Assembly: GCF_963677075.1 (NCBI RefSeq)
Contig: NZ_OY781873.1
Location: 124,001 to 188,000, forward strand
Direction: 5' to 3'
Length of the DNA stretch: 64,000 nucleotides
Source of the DNA: an uncultured Sphaerochaeta sp.
GTDB taxonomy: Bacteria > Spirochaetota > Spirochaetia > Sphaerochaetales > Sphaerochaetaceae
Of this stretch, positions 50,989 to 58,620 are shown piece by piece. The notes under the pieces were generated by a model that saw nothing but the letters and a program-made list of their open reading frames with translations, made no database searches and was not told the DNA's origin. Both the position numbers and the translations under genes were made by a program. Positions within the stretch are counted from its first letter, which is position 1; each line of letters opens with the position of its first letter.

Positions 50989-53637
50989 TCAGCCAATCTG
51001 CTCTTCTGCTTCTTCCTCGGCGTCGGCACTGAGAATCCTATCCATCTCCTGATGTACCGCCTGGTTATATGGACCGAGGTCGAACATCGTCCTCAGGCGT
51101 TGGAACAGGGGACGGACGAAATGCCTGAGCTGCGACCTATCCTTCTCCAACGTGGATTTGCTCTGCAAGACCAATACCGTCACCTCAGAGGGAGAATTAT
51201 AGGATCCAACCTCCACAAAACCAAACTTCTTGTACAGCTTCTTGGTCTTGGTATCGTCAGCAAACACGTCGATGATCAGCTCCTCTATACCGACTGCACG
51301 AGCCAGCAAGAAAACCAGGATGATCAGACCGATGGAAGCAGAGGTGTTCCGCATCTCAGGAAGTACTGCAAGGCGGATGATTTCAGCACACTTCTTGGTC
51401 TTCAGGACTGGTTCAATGTCAAAATACTTGGAAATGGGGAGCGGCCAGAAATGCTCGCTGGTCATGAGGGAGACCGTTCCAACAGGTTGCAAACCCTTGA
51501 ATGCAAGAATATGCATTGCCTTCTCATCCACCTTCCGGTGGATTGACTCCTCGATATACCCCTTCTCACCCACCAGTACCTTTCTCTGGATGAAGAAGAC
51601 ATCATTCATCCCATGATGGTCTTCCACCAAAGAGAATTTGATGACCTCCTTGCTCTCCTCATTGAGGGGGAATATGGTAGTGAACTCAGAACCCTTTCTT
51701 ACTTCACTACGAACACGGATTCTCCCGCGCATCTTGTCCACGATGCTGTAACAGTTGGCAAGGCCCAGCCCTGTGCCCTTCCCTGGAGCCTTTGTGGTAA
51801 AGAATGGAGTGAAGATCTGGCTCATATGCTTCTCAGCAATGCCACAGCCCGTATCACCAATCTTCACCTGCACAAAATCATCCTGTTCAACGCAACTGAG
51901 CGTCAAGGTTCCCTTGCCATCCATAGCCTGGAAGGCGTTGACGATAAGGTTGAGGAAAAGCTGTTGCAACTCCCCCTCATTTGCCTGAATAAAGGGAAGG
52001 GCGTGGTAGTTGCGCTTGATTTCGATATTCTGTGAATCGATACCGCGTTGAGCAAGCCGGAGGGAGAACTCCAGGACCCTGATCAGTTCCACCTCCTGGG
52101 TCTCTTTCACTTCCTCCCTTCTGCTATAAATGGAGAGCTCCTTGATAACATCACTGGCAGTCTTGGAGTAGCTGAGAATATCATTCACGTACTCATAGTG
52201 AGGATTACTCTCCTCCAATTCATCCAGCATAATCTCCGCGGTTCCCACAATCCCTGCAAGAGGATTGTTCAACTCATGGGCGATTCCAGTTGCCAGTGTA
52301 CCGATCCCGGCCATTTTTTCGGTACGGACCAGCTCCTCCTGCATGTGTTTCTGTTCGGTGATGTCATTGAGGATCTCAATGAATACACTCTTTGATTTAT
52401 CTGCTGAACGGACAGAGTGGAATTGGAAGGAGAAAATTCGTTCCCGCTCCTCAGCCTCTGTCTCATGCATCACCCCGGTATGCAAGCATTCCAACCCCTG
52501 GCAGAACGGGCAAGGTCGGCTACGCCCAAACAAGGCCCTGTAACACTTGCTCCCTATCAGGCGCTCACGCTTCTGTCCGACAAAGCTTACTGCCGCGGTG
52601 TTCACTTCCTGGATGGTATAGTCGATATCGATCAAGCAAACGGGAGAGGCAATCCCATTGAAGATAGCCTCAAGCTTGTTCTTGCTCATTATCAGTTCAT
52701 CGCCCTGGATCCTGAGTTTCTCGAATGAGAGTGCATTCTCCAGGGAGAGGCTACTCTGGGAAGCAAGAATTTCCAAGGCTTCACGTTCTATCTCACTGAT
52801 CAGGACATTCGACTGTCCGTACCCAATAAGGATATAGCCTGCTATCTGGTGGCGAAACACTAGAGGAATCATGACATCACTGACCGGTAGGAAATCACTG
52901 ACAGAGAGGCGCTCCTCATCTGGGTTCACACTGATGACTGATGAGAAATTCTCCTGTCTACAGACGCTGAGTTTCTGTTCGATGTTTGCAGGAAAGGAGA
53001 AGAGAATATCCTGTCCAACAGCCCTCTCAGTTGGGCAGTTGTTGTTTGCAACGAGGAAGAATCGACTCTCATCATCAAGACGCCGTGCGATAAAGATGAC
53101 CCAATCAGCTTTCAGCCCAGAGCGGAGGTTTTCCACCACTTCCTTGCCCAGTTGGTGCAGATTGACGATGGTGGTGAGTCGTTTACTGAGGTTCCTGATG
53201 GTGGTCTGGTAGGGATGTCGCTTTGGGATAAGCACATTATCCACCCAGTACGCTATGATGTTTCTCAGCGGATGGATGATAAGGACTGTGGCAACACCAA
53301 GAATGAAAGAGAGCTGGAAGATATTCCCTGGAGCGAATTCACTGTTGAACAGCTTGATGAAACTGATAATTGCGTAATAGATGACCGAAGCAGCTATGGC
53401 AAGCAGGGTTGAGTAAATAATGGACAGGCCAAGGCGCGAGTAGTTGATCAACTTGTATTTATAGATGGTGTAAAAAAGCAGGACTGCATTGATGGTTGCT
53501 GCGAAGATATCAATCGGGTACCGACCGAGCTCGGGAAAGACGTTCATGAAAATACCCACCAGCATGATCACCACACCAACCAAGGGAAGCAGAAGATTCT
53601 TCTGGAAGTTATGGAGACTCCGTTCTCTTGCTGGCAA
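50989..53637 (-). CDS. Histidine kinase with C-terminal GNAT/autoinducer-synthase-like domain (5'-truncated by frameshift)
   Basis: This frame is 882 aa. Residues 1-120 are four transmembrane helices (second part of a HisK 7TM-type sensor), then GAF (about 150-320), PAS (about 330-430, with CPFCQGLECLHTG), HisKA with His454 (GIAHELNNPLAGIVGTAEIM), HATPase (NLIVNAFQAMDGKG, GDTGCGIA, GKGTGLGLANCYSIVDKM) and, at about 665-850, a GNAT-fold domain: FFIQRKVLVGEKGYIEESIH, KAMHILAFKGLQPVGTVSLM, AEIIRLAVLPEMRN and KKLYKKFGFVEVG. This resembles FeeM-type N-acyl amino acid synthases and LuxI. The first codon here (TTG) has no ribosome site. The true start is in the overlapping frame at 54112. Confidence 0.85.
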   Translation of the reverse strand: MPARERSLHNFQKNLLLPLVGVVIMLVGIFMNVFPELGRYPIDIFAATINAVLLFYTIYKYKLINYSRLGLSIIYSTLLAIAASVIYYAIISFIKLFNSEFAPGNIFQLSFILGVATVLIIHPLRNIIAYWVDNVLIPKRHPYQTTIRNLSKRLTTIVNLHQLGKEVVENLRSGLKADWVIFIARRLDDESRFFLVANNNCPTERAVGQDILFSFPANIEQKLSVCRQENFSSVISVNPDEERLSVSDFLPVSDVMIPLVFRHQIAGYILIGYGQSNVLISEIEREALEILASQSSLSLENALSFEKLRIQGDELIMSKNKLEAIFNGIASPVCLIDIDYTIQEVNTAAVSFVGQKRERLIGSKCYRALFGRSRPCPFCQGLECLHTGVMHETEAEERERIFSFQFHSVRSADKSKSVFIEILNDITEQKHMQEELVRTEKMAGIGTLATGIAHELNNPLAGIVGTAEIMLDELEESNPHYEYVNDILSYSKTASDVIKELSIYSRREEVKETQEVELIRVLEFSLRLAQRGIDSQNIEIKRNYHALPFIQANEGELQQLFLNLIVNAFQAMDGKGTLTLSCVEQDDFVQVKIGDTGCGIAEKHMSQIFTPFFTTKAPGKGTGLGLANCYSIVDKMRGRIRVRSEVRKGSEFTTIFPLNEESKEVIKFSLVEDHHGMNDVFFIQRKVLVGEKGYIEESIHRKVDEKAMHILAFKGLQPVGTVSLMTSEHFWPLPISKYFDIEPVLKTKKCAEIIRLAVLPEMRNTSASIGLIILVFLLARAVGIEELIIDVFADDTKTKKLYKKFGFVEVGSYNSPSEVTVLVLQSKSTLEKDRSQLRHFVRPLFQRLRTMFDLGPYNQAVHQEMDRILSADAEEEAEEQIG

Positions 53638-54112
53638 CCAGGAGCATTACCAGTGTAAGGATGAGGTATGCATAGCTTAGTGAATAAGCACTCATCGATC
53701 CGGAAGCCAATTCATAGTAAAAAATATTGTCACTGGTGAAACCAGCATCGCTTACAATGTTTCCGGTGAAGTTGAGGTACATGAGGGGAATGAGCAGCAG
53801 ATAACTCAGCTTGAGAAATAACCTGATGGACTTGTTCTTGATCTCCAGGATATCCACAATGAAGTTGCACAGTGCATAGGGGACACTCAGGAGGCCGATG
53901 AGCATGATACGGTTCCAGAAGATCGGCGTGAGTATATGACTGTTGAGGTGCATCATCAAGGAACCGAAACTCCAGATGGCCACAAAAATCATATAGAGTT
54001 GGAATGACCAATAGAAGCGATCTTTCTGGTACTGGAGAAATCCAAAGATAACAAAGGACACGTACAGAACGAACGCCACGGCGGGGATAATGGTGGAAAC
54101 ATCAATGATCAT
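53609..54112 (-). CDS. N-terminal 7TM part of the same histidine kinase, ended early by a frameshift
   Basis: Protein of 167 aa with four to five transmembrane helices (PAVAFVLYVSFVIFGFLQY, FWNRIMLIGLLSVPYALCNF and onward), matching the first part of the histidine-kinase 7TM sensor domain. It ends LVASKRTESP at TAA. The continuation (ERSLHNFQKNLLLPLVGVVI) is in the 882-aa frame. Removing one base from AAGAGAACGG (about 53620-53632 on the plus strand) gives VMLLVASKERSLHNFQKN and joins both into one protein of about 1,040 aa. No slippery heptamer is evident. Confidence 0.75.
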   Translation of the reverse strand: MIIDVSTIIPAVAFVLYVSFVIFGFLQYQKDRFYWSFQLYMIFVAIWSFGSLMMHLNSHILTPIFWNRIMLIGLLSVPYALCNFIVDILEIKNKSIRLFLKLSYLLLIPLMYLNFTGNIVSDAGFTSDNIFYYELASGSMSAYSLSYAYLILTLVMLLVASKRTESP

Positions 54113-54171
54113 GGGGATTCCTCAATTTTACTTTCATTTGGAGACAATTTGTATTAGTATAGTGGTAATTT

Positions 54172-54684
54172 ATGGAGTTTTTCAAACTATTTTTGCTTGG
54201 AGCCAGTGGATATTTGCTTGCAGCCTTGTATGATATCGCATTGTTGAAGGGTTATTACCGTATCAGCAAGCTATTGTACCTTGGATTTTTTGTGACAGCC
54301 TTACCCTTCCTGTTTCTATTCTCACGATTCGAAAGCCCTCACCACCCCACCTTCAAGGTACTCCTTTTGCTTATCATGGCAGCCAATGCTGCCCTGCTGA
54401 TTTACTCCGTTCTAGTGGAAATTCCCTTGAAAAGCAATAAGGGTGGAAACCTTTATACCGGTGGCACCTATAGAATTTGTCGTCATCCAGGTTTTCTCTG
54501 GTTTTCCTTTTTCAATGTTTCCGCATCCCTCTTCTTCTGGTATACTCCAATTACTTTGGTCCTTGCTGGCTACACATTGTGCAATCTTGCACTTGTAACC
54601 CTGGAGGATCAAGTACTGTTTCCTAAGATGTTCCCCCAGTACGGTGAGTATAAGAAGACTACGCCTTTCTTGATTCCCCGCTAA
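54172..54684 (+). CDS. Isoprenylcysteine carboxyl methyltransferase-like membrane protein
   Basis: Protein of 170 aa with about five membrane helices. The C-terminal methyltransferase signature is present: GGTYRICRHPGFLWFSFFN (R-HP motif) and EDQVLFPKMFPQYGEYKKTT then PFLIP. Bacterial members methylate small lipids, phenols or unknown targets with S-adenosylmethionine. It is divergent from the 7TM kinase (59 bases apart) and 24 bases upstream of an HD-GYP response regulator. A TATAGT -10 lies at 54158-54163 without a good -35. The conjunction with a kinase carrying an acyltransferase-like domain suggests a shared signal, which is inference. Confidence 0.8.
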   Translation: MEFFKLFLLGASGYLLAALYDIALLKGYYRISKLLYLGFFVTALPFLFLFSRFESPHHPTFKVLLLLIMAANAALLIYSVLVEIPLKSNKGGNLYTGGTYRICRHPGFLWFSFFNVSASLFFWYTPITLVLAGYTLCNLALVTLEDQVLFPKMFPQYGEYKKTTPFLIPR

Positions 54685-54708
54685 CCTTGCTCCACGGAGA
54701 TGCTCGAG

Positions 54709-55734
54709 ATGACTAGACATATTGTAACAACTGATGACGATCCTGCTATCCGAAAGATTCTACGGATTATGCTGAAAAAAGCCGGGTATGAGGTAACCAC
54801 TTGTGAGAACGGTGATGAATTGCTTCACATACTCTCCAATACACCTACCCCAATAGATCTTATGTTGCTGGATATCAAAATGCCGGGACTCACTGGGTTT
54901 GAGATCCTTGAACGAGTTGCAAGAAGATACCCATCCATCCCCGTTGTGATGCTCACAGCGTTCAATGATCTCGATACCGGCATGAAGGCCATCAGGTTGG
55001 GTGCTGTGGACTACCTCACCAAGCCAATCCGCCAGGAAGAGCTCTACACCTGTGTTCACAGGGTATTGGAGAAATCGGATGCGGCACAGAGGCAGAAAGA
55101 GATTGATGACGAGAATCATGCCATCAGGATGAAGCTTGAGGCTGAACTGAGACGAACGAAGAATACGTTGCAGCACTCAATCATTTCCACCCTTGAAGCC
55201 TTCAGTGAGACCATCGAACAGAAGGATCCCTATACCAAGGGGCATTGCAACAGGGTCAGGACGCTCGCTGTCGCCCTGGCAAAGGCTATGAACCTGAATG
55301 AGGAAACACTCCAGGTTATTGAAGGTGGAGCTCTGTTGCATGATATTGGCAAAATCAGCATCCCTGAGGAGATCCTGAACAAGAATGGAAAACTCACAGG
55401 AGAAGAATACTCACTCATAAAGACGCACCCTGAGGCCGGGGTGCGTATTATTACACACATCCCATCATTCAAACAGTATATCCCGATCATCCGTTCCCAC
55501 CATGAGAGAATCGATGGCCGGGGCTATCCAGACAACATGGAGGGTAAGGATATCCCTCTGGATGTCAAGATTGTAAGCCTTGCGGATGCATTCGATGCCA
55601 TGACCAGCAGTCGTGCATACCGCTCTGCCCTTCCCACTGAACTTGCAGTGGAAGAGCTCAAGATCAATGCAGGGACACAGTTTGATGCTGATCTGGTGGA
55701 TATTTTCATTGAAAACGAACTGTATTTATTATGA
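54709..55734 (+). CDS. Response regulator with REC and HD-GYP domains
   Basis: Protein of 341 aa. ATG 54709 is preferred (GGAG at 8-9 bases); ATG 54700 is an alternative adding three residues. The receiver has the acidic triad (TTDDDP) and phospho-acceptor Asp55 (LMLLDIKMPG). The HD-GYP domain has LLHDIGKISIPEEILN and SHHERIDGRGYPDNMEGKDI, complete for cyclic di-GMP hydrolysis. Co-transcribed with the methyltransferase. The divergent 7TM kinase, which has no receiver of its own, is the obvious partner. Confidence 0.9.
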   Translation: MTRHIVTTDDDPAIRKILRIMLKKAGYEVTTCENGDELLHILSNTPTPIDLMLLDIKMPGLTGFEILERVARRYPSIPVVMLTAFNDLDTGMKAIRLGAVDYLTKPIRQEELYTCVHRVLEKSDAAQRQKEIDDENHAIRMKLEAELRRTKNTLQHSIISTLEAFSETIEQKDPYTKGHCNRVRTLAVALAKAMNLNEETLQVIEGGALLHDIGKISIPEEILNKNGKLTGEEYSLIKTHPEAGVRIITHIPSFKQYIPIIRSHHERIDGRGYPDNMEGKDIPLDVKIVSLADAFDAMTSSRAYRSALPTELAVEELKINAGTQFDADLVDIFIENELYLL

Positions 55735-55888
55735 CTTCCTGGTACAGAGGGTGTACTATACAATGAAATGGTTGAGGATATAAGCTTGGTATCTCTCTCT
55801 GCATCGAGTATGCTCCTCATCTTGATGGAAACAACACACTTCGTACTCCTTGTATTCCGTGGTACTCTGAATAGCAAGGAGTAGCATC

Positions 55889-56863
55889 ATGCCATTCTTT
55901 CTCGTACGTAATGATATAACCAAGATGGAAACTGATGCCATCGTCAATGCTGCCAATACTGCGTTGCTGATGGGCGGTGGAGTGTGTGGAGCAATCTTTA
56001 AAGCAGCAGGTGTACACGAGATGACGGAAGCGTGTTCCCCGCTCTCCCCGATCAAGACTGGAGAGGCTGTCATCACCCCAGGGTTTGCTCTTCCTGCGCG
56101 ATTTGTCATTCATACTGCAGGTCCCGTCTATGATGATGGGAAAAGCGGAGAGAGAGACCTGCTTCAGCAGTGCTACCATAACAGCCTCCTTCTAGCAGTA
56201 GAACACCACTGTTCATCAATTGCCTTCCCCCTGATCAGCAGCGGTATCTTTGGCTACCCGAAACAGGAGGCAATAGAGGTTGCGAGGTCTACCATAGAGG
56301 ACTTTCTTGCAGATCATGAGCTCACAGTCTATCTGGTTCTGTTCGATAAGGAATCTGTTCTTGCAGAAACACAGCTTCATCGCTCAATCGAGCAGTATAT
56401 TGATGAACACTATGTCAAGGAACAGACGGAAGAGAGAAGACTTCTCGAGGTTGAAATATCTTCCCTTGATCATGTAGAAATTTTACGTGCGCCCACTCTT
56501 ACGGATGCACTCTCCAATCTTGATGATCCGTTCTCCGATTACTTGCTATCCTTGATACAGGCAAAAGGAAAAACAGAAGTTGAGGTCTACAAGAAGGCGA
56601 ACATCGACCGAAAGCTATTCTCAAAGATTCGAACAGGGGGTGGCTACGTACCCAGCAAACGTACGGTAATAGCCTTGGCAATAGCATTGGAGCTTACGCT
56701 TGATGAGGTTGACAACCTTCTGGAAAATGCAGGTTATGCACTTTCTCACAGTAGTATTTTCGATGTTATCATCGAGTATTTCATCGTACATAAGCAATAC
56801 AAGATCCTTGAGATCAACGAAGTCCTCTTCTCTTACGACCAACCACTGCTTGGTTCCCAGTAA
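55889..56863 (+). CDS. Macro-domain protein with helical C-terminal domain
   Basis: Protein of 324 aa with AAGGAG 7 bases upstream. Residues 1-170 are a macro domain: NDITKMETDAIVNAANTALL, MGGGVCGAIFKAAG, FVIHTAGPVYDDG and FPLISSGIFGYP, with the ADP-ribose-binding Asn and Gly-rich loop intact. Residues about 200-324 are a helical, XRE-like domain (VYKKANIDRKLFSKIRTGGG, PSKRTVIALAIALELTLDEV) found fused to macro domains in other bacteria. It may remove or bind ADP-ribose on proteins or nucleic acids. A VWA protein follows 75 bases later. Confidence 0.85.
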   Translation: MPFFLVRNDITKMETDAIVNAANTALLMGGGVCGAIFKAAGVHEMTEACSPLSPIKTGEAVITPGFALPARFVIHTAGPVYDDGKSGERDLLQQCYHNSLLLAVEHHCSSIAFPLISSGIFGYPKQEAIEVARSTIEDFLADHELTVYLVLFDKESVLAETQLHRSIEQYIDEHYVKEQTEERRLLEVEISSLDHVEILRAPTLTDALSNLDDPFSDYLLSLIQAKGKTEVEVYKKANIDRKLFSKIRTGGGYVPSKRTVIALAIALELTLDEVDNLLENAGYALSHSSIFDVIIEYFIVHKQYKILEINEVLFSYDQPLLGSQ

Positions 56864-56938
56864 TTGTCGCTTTCCGCGCGACCATTCATTCCCTTTTTCA
56901 GGATATCAATACGTATAGATCAGTATTGGAGGATGTAT

Positions 56939-57589
56939 ATGAAAAAGGGATTGACTGAATTTGTTTGTATTCTTGACCGAAGTGGTTCGATGCATGGACT
57001 CGAGCGTGACACGATTGGAGGTTTCAATGCCATGCTAGCAAAGCAACAGGCTCTGGAGAGCCCGTGCAATGTCACGACCGTGCTGTTTGACAACGAGTAT
57101 GAGTTGCTCCATGACCGTATTCCCATCAGGGCAGTGAGCGCAATAACAGAAAAGCAGTACTTTGTAGGCGGCTCTACTGCATTATACGACGCAATTGGAA
57201 GAACAATATCCAAGATTGTGCAGGTTCAGAGGACGACAGCTCCAGCATACCAGGCAGAACGTGTGATCTTCCTGATCATTACCGATGGAATGGAGAACGC
57301 AAGCAGGGAGTATACCAGGGAGAAGGTTCGAGAGATGATCAAGAGAGAGCGGGAGAGCTATGGGTGGGAGTTCATCTACCTTGGGGCAAACATCGATGCA
57401 GAGACAGCGGCCGAGGACGTAGGCATTCCCCCAGACCGCGCACAGGATTTCATTGCCGATACTGAAGGCATACAATTGAACTTCGCGGTAATGAGTGAGG
57501 CAGTCTCCCACTATCGTTGTGAATCGGTAGTTCCTAGAGATTGGAACAAGAAGATCAAGAAGGATTTCAAGGAGAGGAATAAGCGGTAA
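56939..57589 (+). CDS. VWA-domain protein
   Basis: Protein of 216 aa from ATG 56939 (GGAGG at 6 bases). The upstream in-frame region has no start support. A single von Willebrand A domain with intact MIDAS: DRSGSMHGLERDTIGGFNAM, a Thr in GGSTALYDAIGRTI and ITDGMENAS. No signal peptide or membrane segment, so it is cytosolic. Such proteins bind partners through a metal ion. The close position to the macro-domain gene suggests a functional pair, but the partner is not known. Confidence 0.8.
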   Translation: MKKGLTEFVCILDRSGSMHGLERDTIGGFNAMLAKQQALESPCNVTTVLFDNEYELLHDRIPIRAVSAITEKQYFVGGSTALYDAIGRTISKIVQVQRTTAPAYQAERVIFLIITDGMENASREYTREKVREMIKRERESYGWEFIYLGANIDAETAAEDVGIPPDRAQDFIADTEGIQLNFAVMSEAVSHYRCESVVPRDWNKKIKKDFKERNKR

Positions 57590-57599
57590 GGACATAGGT

Positions 57600-57640
57600 A
57601 TCTCCCAAGGATTCACAGTCTTTGGGAGATTATTGTGTGT
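57600..57640 (+). terminator. Intrinsic terminator after the VWA gene
   Basis: ATCTCCCAA and TTGGGAGAT form a 9-bp stem (with G and CT at the loop base) 10 bases past the stop, followed by TATTGTG. The T-tract is weak. Confidence 0.7.
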
Positions 57641-57652
57641 AGTGTCTTGATC

Positions 57653-57826
57653 GAAGTTTTTACCTAAAACAGATAAAAACTTCTCATATGTGCAGAGTTT
57701 CTCTGTAATTTCAGTAAAAACTTCAGCATATTTGTACGTTATACCGTACGTTTACGGATTTTAGAGCTTCTTTGTCTTGTATAGCGTACTTTTAACGATA
57801 AAATTGATAATTTGTCTTGCATAGCG
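57653..57826. repeat. Repeat-rich AT-rich gap between convergent genes
   Basis: TAAAAACTTC occurs at 57674-57683 and 57715-57724 (41 bp apart), each followed by a CATAT-like element, and inverted at 57653-57662, so a 10-bp hairpin can form. CAGAG-TTT-CTCTG lies at 57693-57705 and GTACG-TTATAC-CGTAC at 57735-57750. TTTGTCTTG-Y-ATAGCG occurs at 57771-57786 and 57811-57826 (40 bp apart). No protein is encoded here. The purpose is unknown. Confidence 0.55.
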
Positions 57827-57866
57827 AATTTTTCTATGTATGGTCACTAGCAAGAAAAACCATACA

Positions 57867-58451
57867 CTACTCTGATAACTCAGTACCTTCTGTGCTCCAA
57901 GCAGGGCAATGCTTCTCTATGAAGGTATTGAGATTCTGTAAACCATCGGCGTCATCTGGATGCCTCTTCTTCCAATTATTAATGAACCCCTGCTTAAGCT
58001 CGTCGGGATAGTCTTCCATATAGTTCTCAACGAATTCGGAAGTTGAATCCTCCATCAACTGATAGATACCTAAAAGCACCCCATGCAGGTACTCCTGTTC
58101 TGCAGCATATTCTCCTGCTTGGTAAAACACATCGATTTTCTGCTCAAATGGAAACAATGCTTCCATAATCATGTCATCAGCAACATCAAACTCATCGCGA
58201 TAACCCCCTCCCCACTGCTTACCTGATGTATTCCAACACTCTTCAATATCGATTCCATCGAGAGCGCGGAATACCGAAGAGGCAACCTGCTCCACCGACA
58301 CGTCATTGAAAACCATGGCTGAAAGTCTCTCAATTTCCTTGGCAATAGTTGCATCTTTCTCTGCCAATTCGTTTAGAACTTGGCGCGCCTGTGACCCACT
58401 GAGTAAATGCCTACGAGGTATGTTGGTTTTCTTGTTGTTGATATTAGCCAT
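57867..58451 (-). CDS. Hypothetical protein
   Basis: Protein of 194 aa from ATG 58451; AAGGAG lies 11-12 bases upstream, slightly far. Not recognised. It is acidic, soluble and mostly helical (VLNELAEKDATIAKEIERLS, FEQKIDVFYQAGEYAAEQEY), with a Trp/Gly stretch ECWNTSGKQWGGGYRDE in the middle and a charged C-terminus. It is divergent from the DUF2779 nuclease gene, 169 bases away, so it may belong to the same accessory cluster. No function is proposed. Confidence 0.65.
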   Translation of the reverse strand: MANINNKKTNIPRRHLLSGSQARQVLNELAEKDATIAKEIERLSAMVFNDVSVEQVASSVFRALDGIDIEECWNTSGKQWGGGYRDEFDVADDMIMEALFPFEQKIDVFYQAGEYAAEQEYLHGVLLGIYQLMEDSTSEFVENYMEDYPDELKQGFINNWKKRHPDDADGLQNLNTFIEKHCPAWSTEGTELSE

Positions 58452-58620
58452 GAGGAATAGTTCTCCTTTATCCGGTGTATTCAGCAAGAGCGTGAGCTAG
58501 AACCACCGTCTTGTCAATATTTACGTCTAAGCAACCTGTTCATTCATACCAAATGATTTTGTGTATCGTTGACTCGACTGCTGTATACTATGCAGTGACA
58601 ATCATCTGGAGAGGAAGAAA

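Noticed and set aside
57653..57826. CRISPR array
   Set aside because: The repeats are only 10-16 bases, occur twice each and do not form regular repeat-spacer units; no cas genes are near.
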